Under the pieces are notes generated by a model, which saw only the letters and a program-made list of their open reading frames with translations, was not told the origin of the DNA and searched no databases. Positions 6,462 to 11,958 of a stretch of 13,404 bases of DNA are shown one piece after another (the first letter of the stretch is position 1; the number at the start of each line of letters is the position of its first letter). The position numbers and the translations under genes were made by a program. Origin of the DNA: Candidatus Methanoplasma sp. (GTDB taxonomy: Archaea > Thermoplasmatota > Thermoplasmata > Methanomassiliicoccales > Methanomethylophilaceae); assembly GCA_031288985.1 (NCBI GenBank), contig JAITQH010000068.1:1-13404 (forward strand), in the 5' to 3' direction.

Positions 6462-7714
6462 CAGACCACCCTCATTCCCAATCCCTTCATCTCCTCGGGG
6501 AACGAAGGATACGACACGGCGCAGCATTCTGCGTTCTCCATCTCGACGGGTGATTCGCACACCAGCGACGCCACGGCGGCGGCCATCATTATGCGGTGAT
6601 CCCCCTCGTTCTCTATGCGCCCGCCTTTGAGCGCGGGTTTTCCGTGTATGATGCAGCCGTCGTCCGTACCGGCAATATCGGCGCCTATGGCGCGCAGCAT
6701 GGCCTCGGTCGTCCGAATCCGATCGCTCTCTTTGAATCTGAGCTGCGGCGCGCCGTACAGCCTGCTGCCGCCCTTCGCCGTGCTGAGCAGCACCGCCAGT
6801 ACGGGGAACAGATCGGGGACGCCGCCTATGTCGATCTCCAATCCCGAAAGGGAAGATCTGCGGACGGTCACGCTTCCGCCGTCAACGGACACGTCCGCGC
6901 CGGCCCTTTTGAGTATGTCCACTATGGCCTTGTCGCCCTGCGGGTCGTTCATGTCAAGCCCTTCGACCGTTACGTCTCCGCCCAGCGCCCCTGCGACCAG
7001 CGGGAACGCGGCGGAGGAGAAGTCTGCGGGGATCCTGTAATCATAAGGACGGTATCCTGTGCCGCCTCTGACGCGGAATATGCGCCCATCCTTCTTCACG
7101 TCCGCGCCGAACAGCCCCATCATATGGGTCGTGACGTTGAGATACGGTTCCGAGATCGTGTTCCCCTCGACGGTTATCTCCGAGTCGTTCGGAAGCATGG
7201 GCGACGCCATCAGAAGGGATGTGATGAATTGCGAGCTTACGCCGCCGTCTATGCGGACGGAGCCGCCTCTGTTCGGCCCTTTTACGGTCACCGGCGGCCT
7301 CCCGCCGTCGGATGTGCATTCCGTCCCCGTCTGCGCCAAAGCGTCCAGCAGAGGACCCATGGGCCTCTTTCTGAGGGAGCCGTCCCCGTCTATCCTGACC
7401 CGGGAGTCGAACATCGACGCGAGTCCGGAGAATATGCGCATGGTGGTCCCGGAGTTGGCGGCGTCCACCGTTCCGGAAGGAGGGTGAAGGTTCCCGCCGT
7501 CTGCGACAAGCGAACCGCCGTCGCACTCGAACGAGGCCCCCATGGCCTCCGACGCCCTTATGGTCGCTTTCGTGTCCTCGGACAACAGGACGTTGGACAG
7601 CCGGCTCCGCCCGTCGGCCATGGCCGCCAGGAACACCGCGCGATGCGTATGGCTTTTCGACGGAGGAGGCGCGGCCCTTCCGTGCAGTTCGCCGCCTCCG
7701 AAGGACATCCTCAT
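6461..7714 (-). CDS. aroA: 3-phosphoshikimate 1-carboxyvinyltransferase (EPSP synthase)
   Basis: The enzyme transfers enolpyruvyl from PEP to shikimate-3-phosphate (EC 2.5.1.19). It has 417 residues, close to the family's ~430. Motifs are PPSKSHTHRA at 17-26 (K20, S21, R25), ANSGTTMR at 85-92, LRKRPMGPL at 113-121, SSQF at 159-162, ADFSSAAFPL at 229-238, VPDLFPVLAVL at 298-308 with the catalytic-type D300, LRFKESDR at 324-331 and GDHRIMM at 370-376 (R373). The ATG at 7714 overlaps the aroK TGA as ATGA (7711-7714), preceded by a GGAG on the minus strand. A second ATG two codons later is possible but less likely given the junction pattern. The stop TGA shares one base with the aroC start. The set of active-site residues looks complete. 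Confidence 0.95.
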   Translation of the reverse strand: MRMSFGGGELHGRAAPPPSKSHTHRAVFLAAMADGRSRLSNVLLSEDTKATIRASEAMGASFECDGGSLVADGGNLHPPSGTVDAANSGTTMRIFSGLASMFDSRVRIDGDGSLRKRPMGPLLDALAQTGTECTSDGGRPPVTVKGPNRGGSVRIDGGVSSQFITSLLMASPMLPNDSEITVEGNTISEPYLNVTTHMMGLFGADVKKDGRIFRVRGGTGYRPYDYRIPADFSSAAFPLVAGALGGDVTVEGLDMNDPQGDKAIVDILKRAGADVSVDGGSVTVRRSSLSGLEIDIGGVPDLFPVLAVLLSTAKGGSRLYGAPQLRFKESDRIRTTEAMLRAIGADIAGTDDGCIIHGKPALKGGRIENEGDHRIMMAAAVASLVCESPVEMENAECCAVSYPSFPEEMKGLGMRVV

Positions 7715-8541
7715 TGCTCCATCCTCCTGGTGGTTGTGACGATGCCTTCTATGCCCGTTTCCTTCAGGAACCTTTCCGCGCCGCCCTTTTTCAACATTAT
7801 CGCCACCGCCGGCCCCGAGCCGGACATCCCCGCCCCCAGCGCGCCGTGTCTGAGCGCCGTCTCCGCCACGGAATTGTCCACTCCGGACGCATCGGATATC
7901 AGGCGGCCGTTGGCGGTCATCGCGCCCAGCGGGTCTCCGCCTGCGGAGTCCGCGACGCCCCTGATCTCGGGCGCCAGCGACCTCAGGCGGTCCAAAGGCA
8001 GGCTGCGCTTGGGTATCTTCTCTTTGGGGACGACTATGACAACATCCATGTCCTCCACGTCCCTGTGCATCAGGATCTCATCCTTTTTGTTGTCGGTCAT
8101 CACGAACCCGCCCAGGGCGCATCCGCAGGCATCGTCGAACGCGCCCGTGACGGTCACGCCCGCCCTCCTTGCGCAGTCCACGCCGATCCTGATGGCCTCG
8201 ACCCTGCCGCAGTCGAAGGACAGCTCGTCGAACACCGCCGAAATTATGGCATTGCATGCGGAGCTGGAACTCTTCAGCCCCCGGGATATGGGGATCTCCG
8301 AGGAAATGTCCAGCGTCCATCCGTCAGGCTCCACAGCTCCCGCGCGGGCGTAAGCGGACGACACGCACAGCCTCGCCATGTTCGCATCCTCATGCGGATC
8401 GTTGCGGATGACGACGTTTCTGCCGGCGCCGCCGGGCCGGAACTCGGCGGCCGTTCTGAGGTTCACGCCGATCGTGGCCCCTATACCGCACGGCATGGCG
8501 TTGACGACGGTGACCGCGCCGTGAGAGGTCCCGGAACCCAT
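7711..8541 (-). CDS. aroK: Shikimate kinase, archaeal GHMP-superfamily type
   Basis: The protein phosphorylates shikimate at the 3-OH with ATP (EC 2.7.1.71). It is the archaeal non-homologous replacement of bacterial AroK/AroL: a GHMP kinase related to homoserine and mevalonate kinases, not a P-loop NMP-kinase fold. It has 276 residues. The ATP-binding motif is PISRGLKSSSSACNA at 84-98, followed by VTGAFDDACG at 131-140 and the third GHMP motif GAGMSGSGPA at 236-245. The neighbours are shikimate dehydrogenase and EPSP synthase, exactly the steps before and after, which settles the substrate against other GHMP kinases. The frame is open 130 codons further upstream in an overlapping frame of aroDE. 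The ATG at 8541 is preferred because it forms a TGATG junction with the aroDE stop (8539-8543) and begins at the family N-terminus. Confidence 0.93.
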   Translation of the reverse strand: MGSGTSHGAVTVVNAMPCGIGATIGVNLRTAAEFRPGGAGRNVVIRNDPHEDANMARLCVSSAYARAGAVEPDGWTLDISSEIPISRGLKSSSSACNAIISAVFDELSFDCGRVEAIRIGVDCARRAGVTVTGAFDDACGCALGGFVMTDNKKDEILMHRDVEDMDVVIVVPKEKIPKRSLPLDRLRSLAPEIRGVADSAGGDPLGAMTANGRLISDASGVDNSVAETALRHGALGAGMSGSGPAVAIMLKKGGAERFLKETGIEGIVTTTRRMEQ

Positions 8542-9872
8542 CAGCCCAGCACCGCCTTCCTCATGGCTTCGTACTGGTCGCGCCCCGTCCAAATGCCGAA
8601 CGATTCCGCGCCCTGCGCCACGAGCAGATTCTCGCCGGTTATCGCATGCGCCCCGACGCTTTCCGCCTGGGCTATTATCGGGGTCTTGGATCCGTAAGCC
8701 ATGTCCAGGACCACATGCCTTCCCGACATCCCGCACAGGCTGATCGGGTAGTACATGTCCTCGTACATTCCCACAGGCGTGCAGTTGACTATGACGTCGT
8801 AGCGTTCGACGGCGACGGAATTCTTCGGCATGCACTCCACGCCTATGTCCTTGGACAGCTTCAGGGCGGAATCCACGTTCCTCCCGGCCACAGTGACCAG
8901 GCCGCCGTTCTTCTTCAGGGCGTACGCGCACGCTCTGGCGCCTCCGCCGGAACCGATCAGTATGACCTTCAGACCCGCCGGATCCACTTTGTTGACGCTC
9001 ATGACCTTCTCCACCCCGGTCACGTCGGTGTTGCGCCCGGTGAGGACGCCGCTGTCGTTGACGATGGTGTTGACGGCCCCCATGGACTCCGCTTCCGCGT
9101 CGATCCTGTCCAATTGGCCGATGATGCTCTCTTTGAAGGGGATCGTGACGTTCAGCCCACGGATGTCGTATTCTCTCACCACATCCCCGATATGGTCGAG
9201 GCTATCCGTGTCGAATCTCAGATAAATGCCGTTCAGACCCGACGCCTTGTAGGCGGCGTTGTGCATCTTCGGCGACATGCTCTTGGATACGGGATGGCCC
9301 AGCAGCCCCGTTACGATGCAGTCGTCGCCGAGGCGGGCCATCTCTTCAAGGCTCAGCTGTCCGGGCGCGGTGGGCTCTCCGACGTACGCAAACGTGAACT
9401 CGTTGCCAAGCCTGCCGCCTCTGAGGCGGGTGACGGTGCCTAGATCCCCCATCCCAAGGAGCACGTGCTTCCTGTCGATGGCCGCGGAAGCGGTGAATAT
9501 TGAATGAAGGTCGCCGACTGTGTTGACCCTGAACGCGCCTTTGACAATGTCTCCGCTCATCGCTCCGACCCTGTCGACGATGCCGTCGGACGACGGCGTG
9601 CCGTCATGGTCGTGGTATGAGGATATCACGACGGCGGCGGTTTTGGGGCGAACCCCTTCTCCGACGTCCACGCACCCTTTGAATCCGTCCGGGAGCAGAG
9701 TGAGGTCGGCGTCTCCGCGAAACGTTACGATCGCATCCTTGCCCCTGAGGGCCGGAAGATCCAAAATCTCCGATGGGGAGCCGAAGAGATCCGTACGAAT
9801 CTCCACCGCGTCGGCCCTGTCGACAAGCTCTGCGTCGGCAGGAGAGCTGAGGGATGCGCAAATTCTGGTCAT
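8541..9872 (-). CDS. aroDE: Bifunctional 3-dehydroquinate dehydratase (type I) / shikimate dehydrogenase
   Basis: This is a two-domain fusion of 443 residues catalysing consecutive steps: 3-dehydroquinate to 3-dehydroshikimate (EC 4.2.1.10), then NADPH-dependent reduction to shikimate (EC 1.1.1.25). Residues 1 to ~180 are a type I dehydratase: VEIRTDLF at 23-30, catalytic His in SSYHDHDGTP (H87), Schiff-base lysine in DIVKGAFRVN (K111), and the closing EPTAPGQLS at 166-174. Residues ~186-443 are AroE: GHPVSKSMSPKMHN at 192-205 (shikimate-binding S198 and S200), NVTIPFK at 241-247 (catalytic K247), AVNTI at 266-270, GRNTDVTG at 279-286 (D283) and the dinucleotide loop GSGGGA at 307-312. The fusion is intact, with no frameshift. 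The ATG at 9872 overlaps the aroB' stop as ATGA. The fusion order is also the reaction order. Confidence 0.95.
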   Translation of the reverse strand: MTRICASLSSPADAELVDRADAVEIRTDLFGSPSEILDLPALRGKDAIVTFRGDADLTLLPDGFKGCVDVGEGVRPKTAAVVISSYHDHDGTPSSDGIVDRVGAMSGDIVKGAFRVNTVGDLHSIFTASAAIDRKHVLLGMGDLGTVTRLRGGRLGNEFTFAYVGEPTAPGQLSLEEMARLGDDCIVTGLLGHPVSKSMSPKMHNAAYKASGLNGIYLRFDTDSLDHIGDVVREYDIRGLNVTIPFKESIIGQLDRIDAEAESMGAVNTIVNDSGVLTGRNTDVTGVEKVMSVNKVDPAGLKVILIGSGGGARACAYALKKNGGLVTVAGRNVDSALKLSKDIGVECMPKNSVAVERYDVIVNCTPVGMYEDMYYPISLCGMSGRHVVLDMAYGSKTPIIAQAESVGAHAITGENLLVAQGAESFGIWTGRDQYEAMRKAVLG

Positions 9873-10891
9873 ATCTCACGTATTGTTTCGTCTATCTTCA
9901 TACCGAAATGGCGCCCGCCCGATTCCAGCCTCGCATAGACCTTATCGCCTTTTTTAAGTTTCGATACGGATATGGATCCGTCCGGCCCCGAGAGCTTCAC
10001 TGTTTCGGCATTCTGAAGGATCGTGGAGTACTTCTCCTTCCCGTCCGTCGCCTCCAATATCACCAACGGACGCTGTTCTATCTTGCATCTCCCCACGGAC
10101 GACGTCCGCGTATGCCCTTCGGAATCCGTCAGGACCACCGGCTCTCCGGATCTGAGTTCGGAGAGGTATCTCGTCTTCCCGTCGGGAGCCATGACGTAAG
10201 CATGGACGGCGCCGGCGTTGACCCTGAACGGTCTGGCCGCCACGTATCCGTTGTCTTCGCTTTCCGACTGTATGAGAAAGAGGCAGGATGCGGACGATCC
10301 GACCAGCATCCCTTCGCCCGGCTTCATCATCGAGACCGTGTCGACGCACACGCGGTCGCCCATCTCGATGTTCCTCACTGAAATGACCTCCAAGGAAACG
10401 AGTTCCACGTCCCCCGTGCCTGCCAAGATGCCGGAGAACTTCCTGACGTCGTTGCCGTTCCCGACGTCTATCACTATTCCGTCCACTCCCTTTTCCAAGG
10501 TCTGCAAGTACAGTTTCGCCTGTTCGGGGTCGGAGGCGCAGGCGAACACCTTCGTTCCGGAATTGCGGAACCGGGCGATCAGATTCTCCAATGGGATGAC
10601 GGTCCAATCGGAAGTTCCCAATATCACCGCCCTGACCTTTCCGGCAAGGGACATGGCCTCGTCCTGATCTTTAGGGGTCTTGAGTTCGAACAGCCTGATC
10701 TCCCCGCCGGATATCGATCCGTTGTCATTGTAGAGGAGCGCGACATTCCCGAGGGATGCGAAATCGTCGTCCCCCGGGCGCACTATGGCGGCCGTTATCC
10801 CCGATTCCAGTCCGCTGACCACGAGTTCCTTTCTTTTTGCTTTGTCATTAGGCACATCCGCCCTGACGATGGTCTCTTTGGCCATATGCAT
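9869..10891 (-). CDS. aroB': 3-dehydroquinate synthase II (archaeal AroB')
   Basis: The protein oxidatively deaminates and cyclises 2-amino-3,7-dideoxy-D-threo-hept-6-ulosonate (ADH) to 3-dehydroquinate with NAD+, the second step of the archaeal route characterised for MJ1249. It has 340 residues (MJ1249 ~360). Conserved blocks are WTVIPLENLIA at 96-106, GMLVGSSASCLFLIQSES at 194-211, ARPFRVNAGAVHAYV at 219-233, RYLSELRSG at 241-249 and KIEQRPLVILEA at 270-281. It has no homology to bacterial AroB. Two ATGs are possible: 10891, which forms a TGATG junction with the aroA' stop, and 10885 two codons later, which has GTGAT just upstream. I chose 10891 because the same junction type recurs at two other operon borders; the difference is two residues. 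It overlaps aroDE by four bases at its end. Confidence 0.93.
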   Translation of the reverse strand: MHMAKETIVRADVPNDKAKRKELVVSGLESGITAAIVRPGDDDFASLGNVALLYNDNGSISGGEIRLFELKTPKDQDEAMSLAGKVRAVILGTSDWTVIPLENLIARFRNSGTKVFACASDPEQAKLYLQTLEKGVDGIVIDVGNGNDVRKFSGILAGTGDVELVSLEVISVRNIEMGDRVCVDTVSMMKPGEGMLVGSSASCLFLIQSESEDNGYVAARPFRVNAGAVHAYVMAPDGKTRYLSELRSGEPVVLTDSEGHTRTSSVGRCKIEQRPLVILEATDGKEKYSTILQNAETVKLSGPDGSISVSKLKKGDKVYARLESGGRHFGMKIDETIREI

Positions 10892-11703
10892 CACTTCTTG
10901 GATCCGGAAGACCCGGACAGCGTATCCAGAGCCTCCCTCACGGTGGCGCCGTGGAGGACAAGGTCCGAGACCGCGGCGGTCATATTCTCCACATTCTTGT
11001 GCTGGAACACGTTGCGTCCGATGGACACGCCTTTCCCGCCTGCCTGCAGAGAATCGTACACCATGTTCAGAATATCGAGGTCGGAGGTCATTTTCGGTCC
11101 TCCTGCGATGACCACAGGGGCCAACGCGCCCTCGACGACCTTTTCGAAACTCTTTGCGTCTCCGGTGTAGCTGCACTTAACGATGTCCGCGCCCAGCTCG
11201 GTCGCCACCCTTGCGGCGTGGGCGACGGCGGCGGGCTCGTAAGAATTCTTGATGTTCGGCCCTCTGGGGTAGGCCATGACCAGCAGGGGCATCCCCCACT
11301 CGGCGCATTCTTGGGAGACAGCTCCGATGTCGCGGAGCATCTCCTGTTCTGTTTCGGCGCCTACGTTGATGTGCACGGAAACGGCGTCCGCTCCGGTGCA
11401 TATGGCCTCCTTGACGGTGGCGACGAGGACCTTCCCTCTGGACGTCACGCCGATGTCCGTCGACGCAGAAAGATGGAGAATGAGGCCGATGTCGCGGCCG
11501 CTCTCGCGGTGGCTGAATCGTATCAGACCTTTGTGCATGAGCACGGCGGTTGCGCCGCCGTTCGCGACGTCATCGACCGTCTTCTTCATGTCGGTTAGAC
11601 CTTCGACAGGCCCTATCGACACGCCATGATCCATCGGGACTATGACGCTGTTCCCGGTCTTCCTGTCAACTATCCTTTCAAGTCTGATGCTTTTTCCGTA
11701 CAT
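10891..11703 (-). CDS. aroA': 2-amino-3,7-dideoxy-D-threo-hept-6-ulosonate (ADH) synthase
   Basis: This class I aldolase-like enzyme performs transaldolation between 6-deoxy-5-ketofructose 1-phosphate and L-aspartate 4-semialdehyde to give ADH, the first step of the archaeal route to dehydroquinate (MJ0400 type). It replaces DAHP synthase. It has 270 residues (MJ0400 ~273). The catalytic triad of MJ0400 (D33, Y153, K184) is matched at a constant offset of eight: D25 in VPMDHG, Y145 in MAYPRGPN and Schiff-base K176 in IVKCSYTGD. The phosphate-binding end GGPKM is at 201-205. A GTG/ATG-initiated extension of 16 codons is open upstream, but the ATG at 11703 is preferred: GGGTGGG precedes it and the homologous N-terminus (GKSIRLERI) starts there. 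It is the promoter-proximal gene of the operon. The enzyme that makes the ketofructose substrate is not in this window. Confidence 0.95.
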   Translation of the reverse strand: MYGKSIRLERIVDRKTGNSVIVPMDHGVSIGPVEGLTDMKKTVDDVANGGATAVLMHKGLIRFSHRESGRDIGLILHLSASTDIGVTSRGKVLVATVKEAICTGADAVSVHINVGAETEQEMLRDIGAVSQECAEWGMPLLVMAYPRGPNIKNSYEPAAVAHAARVATELGADIVKCSYTGDAKSFEKVVEGALAPVVIAGGPKMTSDLDILNMVYDSLQAGGKGVSIGRNVFQHKNVENMTAAVSDLVLHGATVREALDTLSGSSGSKK

Positions 11704-11737
11704 TTTTCCCACCCGCAGGCAACAGCTCCCCATAGCC

Positions 11738-11758
11738 CTTAAGAGTGTCACAGTTAAG
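11738..11758. promoter_or_regulatory. Dyad element over the expected start of the aro transcript
   Basis: The 21 bases have the form CTTAA-nn-GTG-n-CAC-nn-TTAAG, with 16 of 20 paired positions symmetric about the central base. The element lies 20-40 bases after the centre of the TATA box, where transcription should begin, and 35 bases before the aroA' ATG. That is a classic position for a repressor that blocks RNA polymerase. It does not match the TGTACA box of the TrpY family, so the regulator is unknown. Confidence 0.4.
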
Positions 11759-11769
11759 CTCAGGATAGC

Positions 11770-11781
11770 GTATATATTTAC
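11770..11781 (-). promoter_or_regulatory. TATA box of the aro operon
   Basis: The minus strand reads TAAATATATACG, about 70 bases before the aroA' ATG. Transcription is expected near 11750, giving a ~45-base leader that ends with the GGGTGGG ribosome-binding motif. The element is nearly symmetric and could fire on the plus strand too, but no gene lies at a suitable distance there. Confidence 0.6.
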
Positions 11782-11911
11782 CTATATGGCGGAATCCGGC
11801 GCGAGCGCGGCGCCCGACTCACCCGAAGGCGGCAGGATTCCAAGCGTCCGTACGGAGGCCGATGCCCCCGCCGTCTCCGCGGAACTCCGAAAGCATCCGT
11901 CCGACGGTGCA

Positions 11912-11946
11912 CAAAAATTCTTTGGAAGAGGTTTTGAAGAGGTTTG
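11912..11946 (-). terminator. Possible terminator after the surface-protein gene, with 11-base tandem repeat
   Basis: On the minus strand, 13 bases after the stop, two 11-base units (CAAACCTCTTC and AAAACCTCTTC; plus-strand 11925-11946) are followed by AATTTTTGT. Archaeal termination often needs only a T-rich stretch on the coding strand, so this pyrimidine-rich run is a plausible end of the surface-gene mRNA. No hairpin supports it. Confidence 0.3.
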
Positions 11947-11958
11947 GGGGACAGCGGT

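Larger units (their letters stand above)
5131..11703 (-). other. Seven-gene aromatic (chorismate/prephenate) operon
   Basis: Reading on the minus strand, aroA', aroB', aroDE, aroK, aroA, aroC and aroQ follow each other in the order of the reactions they catalyse, with no gap. Junctions are TGATG (aroA'/aroB'), ATGA (aroB'/aroDE), TGATG (aroDE/aroK), ATGA (aroK/aroA), TGATG (aroA/aroC) and ATGA (aroC/aroQ). This implies one mRNA and translational coupling or re-initiation at each step. Only one promoter candidate is visible, upstream of aroA'. Prephenate dehydrogenase/dehydratase and the tryptophan genes are absent from the window. Confidence 0.9.
11704..11958. other. Intergenic region between the surface-protein gene and the aro operon
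   Basis: These 255 bases contain the aro promoter and dyad on the left. The middle, 11786-11905, is GC-rich with no recognisable gene. Next to the stop of the surface gene is a pyrimidine-rich tract on the minus strand. A plus-strand open frame from ATG 11786 runs on, antisense, into the surface-gene tail. It has no homology I recognise and only seven bases from a TATA-like element, so it is not called as a gene. Confidence 0.6.

Noticed and set aside
6596..8353. Long plus-strand open frame (585 codons) opposite aroA and aroK
   Set aside because: It is a shadow of GC-rich genes on the minus strand. The protein is Arg/His/Pro-rich without domains, while the minus strand encodes two complete enzymes.
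8542..8931. Possible 130-residue N-terminal extension of shikimate kinase
   Set aside because: It lies in another frame of aroDE, is Arg/Gly-rich without domain, and the TGATG junction plus the family N-terminus support the start at 8541.
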